Positions 7,999 to 16,617 of a stretch of DNA of 44,167 bases are shown here, piece after piece; within the stretch, counting starts at the first letter, position 1; each line of letters starts with the position of its first letter. This stretch comes from Treponemataceae bacterium (GTDB lineage: Bacteria > Spirochaetota > Spirochaetia > Treponematales > Treponemataceae): positions 1-44,167 of the forward strand of contig JAKSTS010000005.1 of the NCBI GenBank assembly GCA_024402455.1, written 5' to 3'. The position numbers and the translations under genes were made by a program. The notes beneath the pieces were generated by a model that made no database searches, was not told the DNA's origin, and worked only from the letters and a program-made list of their open reading frames with translations.

Positions 7999-8682
7999 AT
8001 GGAAACTTTTGAAGAATTAAATATTGCAAAAATTGATACAAGCAGAGAAACAAGAACCGGTTTTCCGGAAGTTGTATTCTGTCAGAAAAAAGAAGACGAA
8101 TATCTTTTAAAAGTTTATAAAAGGCTTTTTGAGCTGCAGAATCATGTTTTTGGCACCCGTGCAAATGCACATCAAGCCGAATTGATAAAAAAAGAATTTC
8201 CACAGGTTGAATATGATGAAGTTTCAAAAACACTGCAGATTCTTCCTGCAAAAAGGCCTGAACTTATCGGTAATATTGCTGTCTGTACGGCAGGTACAGC
8301 AGACATTTCTGTTGCAGAAGAGTGCGTAAAGACAATCGAATATTTTGGTTCAAAAGCGCATCGTTTTTATGACTGCGGTGTTTCCGGCATTCACAGGCTT
8401 TTATCTCAAATGGACGAAATAAACAAGGCAAACGTTGTCGTTGCCATTGCCGGCATGGAAGGTGCGCTTGCAAGCGTGCTTGGCGGACTTGTAAAAGTGC
8501 CTGTAATTGCTGTTCCGACAAGCGTTGGTTATGGTGCAAGTTTCGGCGGTCTTTCTGCATTGCTCACAATGATAAATTCCTGCGCAAATGGAATAAGTGT
8601 TGTAAATATTGACAACGGCTATGGGGCAGGTTATATAGCGACACAGATAAACCGTCTGGCAGAAAAAAATTTTTCAAAGTGA
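7999..8682 (+). CDS. larB: LarB, nicotinic acid adenine dinucleotide carboxylase/hydrolase
   Basis: LarB starts NPN cofactor synthesis by carboxylating C5 of nicotinic acid adenine dinucleotide and cleaving the phosphoanhydride to give P2CMN. The N-terminal NIAKIDTSRETRTGFPEV is the family signature. The C-terminal half is the PurE-like carboxylase fold (AVCTAGTADISVAEE, YDCGVSGIHRLL, AIAGMEGALASVLGGL, PTSVGYGASFGGLSALLTMINSCA). I chose ATG 7999 because AGGAG lies about 6 nt upstream (227 residues). ATG 7966 would give 238 residues behind a weaker AGAAGAG. It lies 71 nt after larE and 65 nt before larC in one operon. The substrate and chemistry come from the family, not this sequence. Confidence 0.93.
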   Translation: METFEELNIAKIDTSRETRTGFPEVVFCQKKEDEYLLKVYKRLFELQNHVFGTRANAHQAELIKKEFPQVEYDEVSKTLQILPAKRPELIGNIAVCTAGTADISVAEECVKTIEYFGSKAHRFYDCGVSGIHRLLSQMDEINKANVVVAIAGMEGALASVLGGLVKVPVIAVPTSVGYGASFGGLSALLTMINSCANGISVVNIDNGYGAGYIATQINRLAEKNFSK

Positions 8683-8747
8683 ATATCTGATATGAATTGA
8701 GCTTTGTGCAGCGAAACATGAAAGGCATGTATTTTATGGGAGAAAAA

Positions 8748-10079
8748 ATGAGTACACTTTATTTAGAGTGCAAATCTGGAATCAGCGGCGATATGACAGT
8801 TGCAGCTTTGCTTGATTTGGGCGCAGACAAAAATGTTCTGGAAAATGTTTTAAAAACAATTCCGCTTAAAGGTTTTAAAACAGAAATCAAACGCGTGCAA
8901 AAAAGCGGAATTGATATCTGCGATTTTGATGTTATCCTCGAAAATGACAACCACGACCATGACATGAATTATCTTTTTGATCATGAACATAACGAAAATC
9001 GTTATAATGACTACGAGCATGAGCACAGCCACGACCATGCGCATACTCACGGGCATGAACACGAAGAACATCATCACGAACACGGGCATGTGCATACTCA
9101 TTCACATGAGCATGACGAGCATCATCACCACGAGCACAGGGGCTTAAAAGAAATAGAGGAAATAATTGCACAGACACAGATGTCTGAAAATGCCAGAAAA
9201 CTTGCCGTGCAGATTTTTGAAATTCTTGCAGAAGCAGAAAGCAAAGCGCATAACAAGCCGGTAAATGAAGTGCATTTTCATGAAGTTGGTGCAGTTGATT
9301 CAATAGTTGACATAATTTCAATTGCCGTGTGCTTTGATAATCTTGGCATAAAAAAAGTGATAGTTCCTGAAATGTGTGAAGGTTCAGGTACAATCCGCTG
9401 TCAGCATGGCATTTTGCCGATTCCTGTTCCGGCTGTAAGCAACATAGCCAGAGATTTCAGTCTGCCGCTAAAAATCATTTCTGAAAACGGCGAGTTTATT
9501 ACGCCGACAGGAGCTGCGTTTGTTGCTGCTGTAATGACTTCGTCTAAACTGCCCGAAAGTTTCGTAATTAAAAAAATCGGCATGGGCGCAGGCAAACGTG
9601 CATATAACCGTCCGAATTTTTTGCGGGCTTTTTTAATAGAAGAAACTCCTCAAAAAGAAGAAATCTATAAGCTTGAAACAAATATTGATGACAGTTCAGG
9701 TGAAGCGCTCGGTTTTGTAATGGAACAGCTGCTTTTAAACGGTGCACTTGATGTTCATTATCTGCCATGTTTTATGAAGAAAAACCGTCCGGGCTGGCTT
9801 TTGTCTGTTTTGTGCGAAGAAGAAAAAGCTGCACAGATTGAAAAAATAATTTTTATGCAGACAACAACAATTGGCATTAGAAGGACAAAAGTTGAGCGCA
9901 CAAAACTTGCAAGAAAAGAAGCAGAAGTGCAGACGGCTTTTGGCAAAGTTGCAGTAAAGCAGGTTGAACTGCCGGACGGCTCAACGCGGAATTATCCAGA
10001 ATATGAATCTGTTGCAGAAATCTGCCGCAAAAATAACCATGATTTTTGGACAGTCTATAACGCTGCCGTTAAAAACTGA
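8748..10079 (+). CDS. larC: LarC, nickel insertase, full-length with a 26-His insert
   Basis: LarC inserts nickel into P2TMN to form the NPN cofactor, using CTP. The protein has 443 residues in a single frame and contains both parts (LarC1 and LarC2) that in L. plantarum are joined by a programmed frameshift: CKSGISGDM at the start, VNEVHFHEVGAVDSIVDI, GILPIPVPA, ITPTGAA, then the C-terminal LETNIDDSSGEALGFVME and MKKNRPGWLLSVLC. Residues 69-130 form a His/Asp/Glu-rich insert with 26 histidines, probably a nickel store or delivery region. The start is ATG 8748 with GGGAG 6 nt before it; upstream in-frame ATGs exist but lack that spacing. It is the last gene of the operon, followed by a GC-rich hairpin. 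Confidence 0.95.
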   Translation: MSTLYLECKSGISGDMTVAALLDLGADKNVLENVLKTIPLKGFKTEIKRVQKSGIDICDFDVILENDNHDHDMNYLFDHEHNENRYNDYEHEHSHDHAHTHGHEHEEHHHEHGHVHTHSHEHDEHHHHEHRGLKEIEEIIAQTQMSENARKLAVQIFEILAEAESKAHNKPVNEVHFHEVGAVDSIVDIISIAVCFDNLGIKKVIVPEMCEGSGTIRCQHGILPIPVPAVSNIARDFSLPLKIISENGEFITPTGAAFVAAVMTSSKLPESFVIKKIGMGAGKRAYNRPNFLRAFLIEETPQKEEIYKLETNIDDSSGEALGFVMEQLLLNGALDVHYLPCFMKKNRPGWLLSVLCEEEKAAQIEKIIFMQTTTIGIRRTKVERTKLARKEAEVQTAFGKVAVKQVELPDGSTRNYPEYESVAEICRKNNHDFWTVYNAAVKN

Positions 10080-10087
10080 ATTAACTG

Positions 10088-10107
10088 GTGCGCCATTTCT
10101 GGCGCAC
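10088..10107 (+). terminator. Hairpin after larC
   Basis: GTGCGCCA, loop TTTC, TGGCGCAC: a perfect 8-bp GC-rich stem starting 9 nt after the larC stop. It is followed by TTGTTG rather than a long T run, so termination may be moderate. Confidence 0.7.
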
Positions 10108-10129
10108 TTGTTGAAAAACTTGTGGCACT

Positions 10130-10163
10130 TTTTAATGCAGAACCGTGTGGTCATGCATTAAAA
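10130..10163. repeat. Palindrome between convergent larC and trxA
   Basis: TTTTAATGCA (10130-10139) and TGCATTAAAA (10154-10163) are perfect 10-bp arms around a 14-nt loop. There is no T tract beyond the arms. It shares the AATGCA / TGCATT words with the hairpins at 10602-10636 and 26099-26144. Confidence 0.65.
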
Positions 10164-10167
10164 CCTG

Positions 10168-10479
10168 TTAATTTAACAGAAGGTCTTTTAATTCGTCTGT
10201 GTTGCGTGTGCCTTCAATGCGTGTCTGAATTTTGCCGTTTTTTACAAACATCAAAGTCGGCACGCTTAAAATGCGGAACCGGTCTGCAAGACCTGCATTT
10301 TTATCGACGTCAACTTTATAGACTGCGGCTTTGTCTTTTAAATCTTCTGCAAGTTCTTCAAGAACAGGCGAGAGCATTTTGCATGGACCGCACCATGTTG
10401 CAAAAAAATCAATTAAAACAGGTTTTTCGCTTTTAAACACTGCATTATCAAAATCGTTCATAGATAATTCATTAATCAT
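10168..10479 (-). CDS. trxA: Thioredoxin
   Basis: This is a 103-residue cytoplasmic disulfide reductase with the complete WCGPCK active site (FFATWCGPCKML) and the conserved cis-Pro loop (SVPTLMFVKNGK). Length and composition match ordinary TrxA. The RBS is AAGGGG about 7 nt before ATG. It is monocistronic by appearance: convergent with larC and separated by 280 nt from the upstream GGDEF gene. No thioredoxin reductase is in the window. Confidence 0.96.
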   Translation of the reverse strand: MINELSMNDFDNAVFKSEKPVLIDFFATWCGPCKMLSPVLEELAEDLKDKAAVYKVDVDKNAGLADRFRILSVPTLMFVKNGKIQTRIEGTRNTDELKDLLLN

Positions 10480-10529
10480 AATTTTCCCCTTATAAAACCT
10501 TGCGTTAGCAGCGGCTCATTATGGCGAGA

Positions 10530-10568
10530 ATCAAAGTTTGCGGATGCAATGCATGAACAAACTTTGAT
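10530..10568. repeat. Intergenic palindrome, AAAGTTTG type
   Basis: ATCAAAGTTTG (10530-10540) and CAAACTTTGAT (10558-10568) are perfect 11-bp arms with a 17-nt loop rich in ATGCAATGCATG. It lies between the GGDEF gene and trxA. No T run follows on either strand, so it is not a standard terminator. Similar arms occur at 14276-14354 and 42554-42596. Confidence 0.65.
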
Positions 10569-10601
10569 GATGAAAATACAAAACGTATTTACATCACGCT
10601 T

Positions 10602-10636
10602 TTTTAATGAATTGCACGGGAAGTGTTGCATTAAAA
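10602..10636. repeat. Intergenic palindrome, TTTTAATG type
   Basis: TTTTAATG (10602-10609) and CATTAAAA (10629-10636) flank a 19-nt loop. It resembles the palindrome at 10130-10163. The rest of the 280-nt gap upstream of trxA holds no gene. Confidence 0.5.
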
Positions 10637-10759
10637 GGCATCTCTAAAAGAACATTTTTTGCATTTGCTGTCTGTGTTCTTCTATAATAAAGATGGAAAA
10701 ATAAACGCCAAAAGACAAGAGAAAAGCAGAGAATCTTAAATTGAAACTGCGAGAAGTTT

Positions 10760-11920
10760 TTAATTCTGCGAAATAATCAAATCTGGCGAAATAATTTGAA
10801 TTTCGTTTATGCCTCTGTGAACTGCTGCCCGTCTTAACAAACCGTCCGGGAACAAAGCTGCACAGTTTCTTCCGTTTGTTTTTGCAAGATAGAGTGCCTT
10901 GTCTGCACGGTCAAGCAGTGTTTTCGGGTCAATTTTTTCAGAGGCTGTAATAAGACATGCGCCAAGACTGATGGTTACAGAAAGAGCTGTTCCGTTCACT
11001 TTTACTTCTGCCTGTTTTACAGTCTGTCTTAATCTTTCTGCAAGAGATGCAAGTCCTACAGCGTCTGTTTCTGGAATGAGGATTGCAAATTCTTCGCCGC
11101 CAAACCTGCAAAGACAGTCTTCTTTGCGGAGAATTGCGCTCATTGCGGCAGAAATTGTAATAAGCACTTTATCGCCTGTAAGATGACCCCATTGGTCGTT
11201 GAATTTTTTGAAGAAATCAATGTCAATCATCAAAAGACCGGCTGTGTGTTTATATCGGTGAACGATGGCCGTAGTTTCTGTTAATTTGTTGATAAAATAG
11301 TCGTATGTATAAAGCCCTGTTTTAGGGTCTGTAATTGAAGTCTTATAGTGCATGTCATTTTGAATCATAACAGAGAGCACACTGAACATATGCGTTATGT
11401 AATCAATTTCTGCACGGGTGTAACTGTTGCCGGTTATTTTTTCGCTGAATGTAGCAAAACCATAAATGCCGCCTATGCCTTTTAACGGAAAAACCATTAA
11501 AGGGTGTGTTTGCAGAAAATCATCTGAAAAACTGCCGGCTGGAAGGCTTTTTTCGATTTTTTCAAATTCGTTGTCGGTGTTTCCATTGTTAAAATATTGA
11601 AGCAATGACTTGTAATTTGAATCGTTTATGCGTTCAGACACGCGGCCTATATTTTTGTAGCAATATTGAAGAATTGAATTTTCACGGGGTGGCTGAATGA
11701 TAAAAGCCATAAACTGTGGCAGAAAATAATCAAGAAACCTTGTACTTATAAATTCAAACATACTGTCTGCGCTTGTAATAAGAAGCAGCGCTGCACTGTC
11801 ATCAATAAGTCTTTTTAGCTGCTGGTTTTCATGCCGTAGGCTTTCATTTTTCTCAAGCATTCCAGAATTGCTTAAGGAATTGAACTGAGCAAGAAAGTCA
11901 TTTGTTACCTGTGCTGCCAT
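10760..11920 (-). CDS. GAF-GGDEF diguanylate cyclase
   Basis: This 386-residue cytoplasmic protein makes c-di-GMP from two GTP. A short N-terminal coiled coil (about 20-40) leads into a GAF-like sensor domain (about 45-200; PLKGIGGIYGFATF) and then a GGDEF domain (about 205-365). The signature is intact (FGGEEF at about residue 273) with DIDFFKKFND. RKED lies five residues before GGEEF, which fits the RxxD inhibitory site, so product inhibition is expected. There are no membrane helices. The RBS is GAGG 6 nt before ATG. The GAF ligand is unknown. The next gene upstream is the YhcC-type protein, on the same strand. Confidence 0.93.
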   Translation of the reverse strand: MAAQVTNDFLAQFNSLSNSGMLEKNESLRHENQQLKRLIDDSAALLLITSADSMFEFISTRFLDYFLPQFMAFIIQPPRENSILQYCYKNIGRVSERINDSNYKSLLQYFNNGNTDNEFEKIEKSLPAGSFSDDFLQTHPLMVFPLKGIGGIYGFATFSEKITGNSYTRAEIDYITHMFSVLSVMIQNDMHYKTSITDPKTGLYTYDYFINKLTETTAIVHRYKHTAGLLMIDIDFFKKFNDQWGHLTGDKVLITISAAMSAILRKEDCLCRFGGEEFAILIPETDAVGLASLAERLRQTVKQAEVKVNGTALSVTISLGACLITASEKIDPKTLLDRADKALYLAKTNGRNCAALFPDGLLRRAAVHRGINEIQIISPDLIISQN

Positions 11921-11998
11921 ATTTACCTCGATTTTTCACCCTTGTTACATCATACCATAGCTTTATGTTTTTTCCAAAAGAATTTTTCAAGGCAGACG

Positions 11999-12925
11999 CT
12001 AAAGTTTGTAATTTTCAAGAAATGTTCTTAGCGAGTTGTGTACCTTTTTTTTGTCTGCTGTCCACAAAGGCGCAATCAAAATATTTTTTGCACCGTCGCC
12101 TGTAAGCCTGTGCACGACAACTTCCGGTGGAATGACTTTAAGGGCTTTTGCTAAAAGTTCAAAATATTGTTCCATCGAAAGGCATTCAAATTTGTGTTCA
12201 AGATAATCTTCTGCAAGATCTGTATTTTTTAAGACATGAAGAACCGTAATTTTTATGCCGTCCGTACCGGCTTTTACGGCGTGTTTGACAGTTTCTATCA
12301 TGTCTTTTTCGGTTTCGCCTGGAAGACCAAAAATAACGTGGGTTACGACATGAATTTTTTTTGAAATGTCGTGGAGTTTTTTTACAGCCTGGTCATAAAC
12401 ACTGTTTTCAAAATTCCGTCTGATATAATTTATGGATTTTTCGTTTGTTGTCTGAAGTCCAAGTTCAATTGAAGTAAAAGTGATTTTTGAAAGTCTTGAA
12501 ATTGCATCAAGTGCGGGCTGTGCAAGACAATCCGGGCGCGTGGCAATTGCAACACCGACAATGTCTTTAGAAGATGCGGCTTTGAACCATAATTTTTCAA
12601 GCCTGTTTATGTCGCCGTAAGTGTTTGTAAAATTCTGAAAATATGCAATGAATTTGCCGCTGCCTTTATTCAGTTTCGAAGCGACTTTCTGTTTTGCCTG
12701 TTCAATTTGTTCTTCTATAGGCAGATTTCTGTTTGCGGCAAAATCGCCCGAACCGGAAGCGCTGCAGAAAATGCAGCCGCCTTCTCCTTTTGTGCCGTCG
12801 CGTGTAGGGCAGGTGCAGCCGGCGTCAAGAGAAATTTTATAAACTTTGCAGCCAAATTTTTCTTTATAAAACTCAGAAACAGAACGGTATGTCATATTCG
12901 TTAAAAAAACAGGTGCAGAATTCAT
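11999..12925 (-). CDS. Radical SAM protein, YhcC/TIGR01212 type
   Basis: This 308-residue protein belongs to the radical SAM superfamily and probably binds a [4Fe-4S] cluster through Cys residues in DAGCTCPTRDG and GGCIFCSASGSGDF, an extended spacing typical of the YhcC/TIGR01212 family rather than CxxxCxxC. Other family marks are YFQNFTNTYG, IATRPDCL, ELGLQTTNEKS, HVIFGLPGET and KITVLHVLKNT. The physiological reaction of the family is not established in my knowledge; an RNA-modification role has been suggested. It follows the CapA-like gene after 22 nt and probably shares its transcript. Confidence 0.9.
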   Translation of the reverse strand: MNSAPVFLTNMTYRSVSEFYKEKFGCKVYKISLDAGCTCPTRDGTKGEGGCIFCSASGSGDFAANRNLPIEEQIEQAKQKVASKLNKGSGKFIAYFQNFTNTYGDINRLEKLWFKAASSKDIVGVAIATRPDCLAQPALDAISRLSKITFTSIELGLQTTNEKSINYIRRNFENSVYDQAVKKLHDISKKIHVVTHVIFGLPGETEKDMIETVKHAVKAGTDGIKITVLHVLKNTDLAEDYLEHKFECLSMEQYFELLAKALKVIPPEVVVHRLTGDGAKNILIAPLWTADKKKVHNSLRTFLENYKL

Positions 12926-12947
12926 TTAGAAAACTGCACCAGAATGT

Positions 12948-14225
12948 TTATCGCATAATCCAAAGCTGATATCGCAACGGAAGTTGTGTGTAGAAATTGT
13001 CCGGCAAAATCAAATATTTTGCCGGAATAATGTTTTTTGTCTGCTCAAGAATATAATTATAATTAAATTCTGAAGTAAAGCGTTTTACGCCGTGTTTTTT
13101 TGCCATTGAAGGAGGATATTCTGTAATTGGATAAATTGAAATTTCAGAAAAGCCGTTCCCGTAGTTTGTAACAAGTGGAAGCAGTGTAACATGGCTGAAC
13201 TGTGTTTCGTTTGTGTCGAGGTTTTTTTCAATTGTCATTGATAAAAGACCGCCGATTACACGAAGCCCTTCATTCTGGCTTGAAATTAAATTTCCAAGAG
13301 AATAAGCAACAAGAACAAGACGTCCGTCGCTTGAGCGCAGTTCTTCAATTGTCTGAAGAACATGCGGATGTGTTCCAATAATAATGTCGGCGCCCCAGTC
13401 TGCCAGTTTTTGCGCCATTTCTTTTTGTTTTGCGTCTGGCTCTGTTTTATATTCTTCTCCCCAGTGTGCAGAAACAACGACAAGGTCGCTTTGTGCTTTT
13501 GCATCTTCAATCATTTTTTTTAGCTGTTTTTCGTCAGAAGCAAAACCAATTTGCAACTGAGATTTTGCCGGAAGGGTCAAGCCGTTCAAAGATGAAGTGA
13601 ATGAAACGAAGCCAAGTTTTATGTCGTTTTTTTCTATAACGCGGACTGTGTTCATGTCGTTTTTGTCTAAAAAAGCGCCAGATACGGCAACATCTTCTTT
13701 TGTTTTCCAATATTTAATTGAATCTCTCAAGCCTGCTTCATCTTTGTCGAGCATATGGTTGTTTGCCATTGCAATCATGTTAAAACCGGAATCAACGATA
13801 AAATCACCCATTTCTTTTGGTGTACAGAAACGCGGATATGTAGAAGGACTAAAAGAAGGTGCAACAAGTGTTTCCTGGTTTATAAAGGCAAAGTCTGCAA
13901 GCGAAATGAGCGGCAGCAGATTTTTATATGCAAACGAAAAATCATAATTTGGTGCATTTTTTGCTTTTGTTTCAAGATTTGCTGTTTTTGCCCGGCTTGC
14001 TGCCTGTGTATAAATTGGTGCATGAATCAAATTGTCGCCGACAGCAACAAGTGTTGCACTTGTAATGTGTGGCTCTGTGTTTTTTGACTTTGTTTGAGGT
14101 GCAGGTTTACTGTTTATTTCGGTTTCAACAACAGTCTTGTCTTTTTTTGACTTATTAGTTGTCTGACAAGATGAAAGACACAGAATGATAAATAAAATAA
14201 ATATAAAAGATTTAGTGTGTGCCAT
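12948..14225 (-). CDS. CapA-family metallophosphatase-like lipoprotein
   Basis: This is a 425-residue lipoprotein with a signal of about 20 residues ending in the lipobox LSSC. The body is the PGA_cap/CapA calcineurin-like fold: LVAVGDNLIHAPIY, DFAFINQETLV, GFNMIAMANNHMLD, VVVSAHWGEEY, DIIIGTHPHVLQTIE and YSLGNLISSQ. The motifs supply the usual metal-ligand Asp, Asn and His residues. CapA proteins take part in poly-gamma-glutamate capsule or related envelope work, but many homologues have no known substrate and no capB/capC is nearby. It is anchored outside the inner membrane. It is probably cotranscribed with the downstream radical SAM gene. Confidence 0.9.
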   Translation of the reverse strand: MAHTKSFIFILFIILCLSSCQTTNKSKKDKTVVETEINSKPAPQTKSKNTEPHITSATLVAVGDNLIHAPIYTQAASRAKTANLETKAKNAPNYDFSFAYKNLLPLISLADFAFINQETLVAPSFSPSTYPRFCTPKEMGDFIVDSGFNMIAMANNHMLDKDEAGLRDSIKYWKTKEDVAVSGAFLDKNDMNTVRVIEKNDIKLGFVSFTSSLNGLTLPAKSQLQIGFASDEKQLKKMIEDAKAQSDLVVVSAHWGEEYKTEPDAKQKEMAQKLADWGADIIIGTHPHVLQTIEELRSSDGRLVLVAYSLGNLISSQNEGLRVIGGLLSMTIEKNLDTNETQFSHVTLLPLVTNYGNGFSEISIYPITEYPPSMAKKHGVKRFTSEFNYNYILEQTKNIIPAKYLILPDNFYTQLPLRYQLWIMR

Positions 14226-14275
14226 TTATATAAAATAGCCTATTATATATGTTTATTGCAAGTTGCTTTAAACCA

Positions 14276-14354
14276 CAAAAGTTTGCAGTCGCAGCGGAAA
14301 CCACTGCAAACTTTTGCCTGAACAGAACAAACTTTGCAGCACATATCTGCAAAG
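14276..14354. repeat. Two adjacent intergenic palindromes, AAAGTTTGCA type
   Basis: The first has perfect 14-bp arms CAAAAGTTTGCAGT (14276-14289) and ACTGCAAACTTTTG (14303-14316) with a 13-nt loop. The second has 8-bp arms CTTTGCAG (14332-14339) and CTGCAAAG (14347-14354). They fill the gap between the histidine kinase gene end and the capA-like start. The shared core TTTGCAG suggests duplication of one element. Confidence 0.7.
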
Positions 14355-14396
14355 CATACGTATCCTCCGAAAGAACTGTATTCTGCGCTGTTTTCT

Positions 14397-15875
14397 TTAT
14401 TCTATCTCTTGTTCAAGAAATTTTATGGTCATGCAGGTGCCAAGACCAAGACCTGCGCTTTCTGCTGAAATTGTAGCGCCAAGGTTGCGGGTCAATGTCT
14501 GTGCAATTGCAAGGCCAAGACCTGAACCGCCTGTTCTGTGGTTTCTTGACTCGTCTGTGCGATAAAGGCGTTCAAAAATGTGCGGCAGATCTTTTTCTGC
14601 AATGCCATTGCCTTTATCTGCAACTGCAAGAGTTTTTTTATTCGGGTCAAACGTCAGCGTAATTTGCGCCGGAGACGGGCTGTAAAAAATGCTGTTTGTA
14701 ATCAAGATTCGTAAAATTTGTGTCAGCATGTCCGGGTTTGTAAACAGAACGGCATCTTCCGGACACTCTATTGAAAAATTGACTTCTGGAGAAACAATCT
14801 TTAAATCTGAAACAATCTTTTTCAGCATAAAGCTGATTTTTACGAGCAGTTTCTCTGGTGGAGCCTGCCGTTCGCTTCTTGAAAGCAGCAGTAGATTTTC
14901 AACGAGCGACTGCATTGATTTCGTTTCGTTATAAAGTGTTTCAAGTGAAGAATCAAGAATGTTTGTATCTGTTTTGCCCCATCTTCTAAGCAGGTCTATG
15001 TGTCCTAAAAGAACAGCAAGAGGTGTTCTTAATTCATGTGAAACATCTGAAGTAAATCTTCTTTCGCGGTCAAAATCCTGCTGCAGGCGGGCAAATAACG
15101 AATTAAACGTTTTTGCAAGTTCGTTCAGCTCGTCTTTTGATTTTGGTTCTGGAATGCGCTTGTCCAGTTGAGAAGCACTTATTTCGTTTGCTGTACGTGT
15201 AATGTCTGCAACAGGTTTTAAAAGTCTTGAAGAAACAAATTTTGCTATGCAGAATGAAATTACAAGCAGAGGAATCATAAAAAAAAGCATGACTACCGGC
15301 AGTTTTGTCAGCAGTTTGTCGATGCTGTCAACTTCCATGTTAATTGAAGTCTGTATATTTAAAGCTCCGGCAGGAACAGATAAATAGAGGATATTTAAAT
15401 CTCCGTCAGTGTAATAACTTTTTTCAAAACGCCGCAGAGGCTCTTCTGTAAACGGCAACAATGGAAGATAAGGATCATTTGAGCCTACAAAAACAGGATT
15501 ATTGTCTTCTGCAAGATAATAAACCGTATATGAAACATAATAAGGAACTCGTACACGTCTTACACACCGGTCAACAATGTCAAAACTTCTTTGCAGATTT
15601 GGGCGCTGTGCTGTCTGGCTGTCAACAAAGTTTTTTGCTGTGTTCACCAGTTCATTTTGAATTTTGGTATTTTGAAGTTCGCCCGAAATGCGCATTGTGT
15701 TTTCGATAAGCTCGTTTGATTTCTGCTTGAGGACAGCTGTTTTTAAAACATATGTTATTAAATATGTTGAAGGCACAATAATGACAAATGTGAGAATGCC
15801 AAAAATGATGGCGATTCGTGTAGAAATCGACAAACTTCTGTTTTTCATGTCTTTAAAACGAAAAAAATCAGGCAT
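14397..15875 (-). CDS. Sensor histidine kinase (TM-periplasmic-TM-HAMP-HisKA-HATPase)
   Basis: This 492-residue inner-membrane kinase has TM1 (about 20-42), a periplasmic sensor of about 145 residues, TM2 (about 187-209, VVMLFFMIPLLVISFCIA), a HAMP linker, HisKA with the phospho-acceptor His in FTSDVSHELRTP (about 278-289), and HATPase boxes (ITNSIFY, VADKGNGIAEKDLPHIFER, GGSGLGLAI). It autophosphorylates and should signal to the OmpR-type regulator whose gene ends 8 nt inside this one (ATGCCTGA overlap). That overlap supports the first ATG; the next, at 15848, is possible. The sensor region shows no named domain. Confidence 0.95.
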   Translation of the reverse strand: MPDFFRFKDMKNRSLSISTRIAIIFGILTFVIIVPSTYLITYVLKTAVLKQKSNELIENTMRISGELQNTKIQNELVNTAKNFVDSQTAQRPNLQRSFDIVDRCVRRVRVPYYVSYTVYYLAEDNNPVFVGSNDPYLPLLPFTEEPLRRFEKSYYTDGDLNILYLSVPAGALNIQTSINMEVDSIDKLLTKLPVVMLFFMIPLLVISFCIAKFVSSRLLKPVADITRTANEISASQLDKRIPEPKSKDELNELAKTFNSLFARLQQDFDRERRFTSDVSHELRTPLAVLLGHIDLLRRWGKTDTNILDSSLETLYNETKSMQSLVENLLLLSRSERQAPPEKLLVKISFMLKKIVSDLKIVSPEVNFSIECPEDAVLFTNPDMLTQILRILITNSIFYSPSPAQITLTFDPNKKTLAVADKGNGIAEKDLPHIFERLYRTDESRNHRTGGSGLGLAIAQTLTRNLGATISAESAGLGLGTCMTIKFLEQEIE

Positions 15876-16602
15876 TTGAAGGTTTCCGAATTGTATAACC
15901 GGCGCCGCGAACTGTCGTTATGTAAGAAACATTGAAAACTTCGTCAATTTTTGTGCGCAGATAACGTACATAAACATCAACTGAATTTTCATCAATGTAA
16001 TGGTCTTCGCCCCATACTTCATTGATAATGTCTGTTCTTGAAAGGACTTCGCCCTGGTGGCAGAGCAGGCATTTTAAAAGCAGAAATTCTGTTTTTGTAA
16101 GTGTAATTAAAGTGTCGTCAACAAAAACTTCATAGCTTGCAGCGTTTAGCTTCAGTCTGTCAAAAATAATGACTGACTGTTCTGCGTTTGTACTTTGCTC
16201 TGTATTCTGGGCTGTTTCCTGCTGTGCAGAACGGCGCAATACTGAACGTATGCGAGCAAGAAGTTCTTCGATTGCAAATGGTTTTGCAATGTAATCGTCT
16301 GCGCCTGCATCAAGTCCGTTGACTTTGTCAAAAGTTTCACCGCGTGCCGTTACAAGAATTACTGGCACTTGAGATAATTTTCTTATTCGGCGCAGAACTT
16401 CGATGCCGTTCAATTCTGGCAGCATTATATCGAGCAGCACGATTGAAAAGAAATTTTGAGGGTCGCCTTTTAAATTTTCTTCAAAAAAAGCGAGTGCTTC
16501 TCTTCCTGTCTGTGCCAAAGTTACGGCATAGCCTTCGTGTTCCAGTTCAAGTTTTTCAAAACTTGCAATGTTTGGTTCATCTTCAACAATAAGAATATTC
16601 AC
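15868..16602 (-). CDS. OmpR/PhoB-family response regulator
   Basis: This 244-residue protein has a receiver domain (1-125: VEDEPNI acidic pocket, phospho-acceptor Asp in VLLDIMLPELNG, conserved Thr in LVTARG and Lys in AKPF), a Gln/Thr-rich linker, and a winged-helix DNA-binding domain (about 145-240: LTKTEFLLLKCLL, SRTDIINEVWG, VDVYVRYLRTKID, TTVRGAGYTI). It is translationally coupled to the downstream kinase gene. A small secreted-protein gene ends 15 nt upstream on the same strand, so the three form an operon. Target genes cannot be read, but that secreted protein or the divergent gene at 17437 are obvious candidates. Confidence 0.96.
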   Translation of the reverse strand: MNILIVEDEPNIASFEKLELEHEGYAVTLAQTGREALAFFEENLKGDPQNFFSIVLLDIMLPELNGIEVLRRIRKLSQVPVILVTARGETFDKVNGLDAGADDYIAKPFAIEELLARIRSVLRRSAQQETAQNTEQSTNAEQSVIIFDRLKLNAASYEVFVDDTLITLTKTEFLLLKCLLCHQGEVLSRTDIINEVWGEDHYIDENSVDVYVRYLRTKIDEVFNVSYITTVRGAGYTIRKPSNA

Positions 16603-16617
16603 ATTAACTCCGCAAGA

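Noticed and set aside
8951..9137. Repeated short words that might look like a CRISPR or tandem-repeat array
   Set aside because: Repeats are irregular His codon runs in frame with larC; no fixed repeat and spacer lengths.
8850..9393. Long open frames on the minus strand opposite the His-rich part of larC
   Set aside because: They arise from the repetitive CAC/CAT codons read backwards; there is no RBS and composition is abnormal (Met/Val/His-rich).
8748..10079. Programmed frameshift in larC as in L. plantarum
   Set aside because: The gene is one uninterrupted frame containing both LarC1 and LarC2 motifs.
10122..10436. Plus-strand frame opposite trxA
   Set aside because: The minus strand encodes a full thioredoxin with WCGPCK and a strong RBS.
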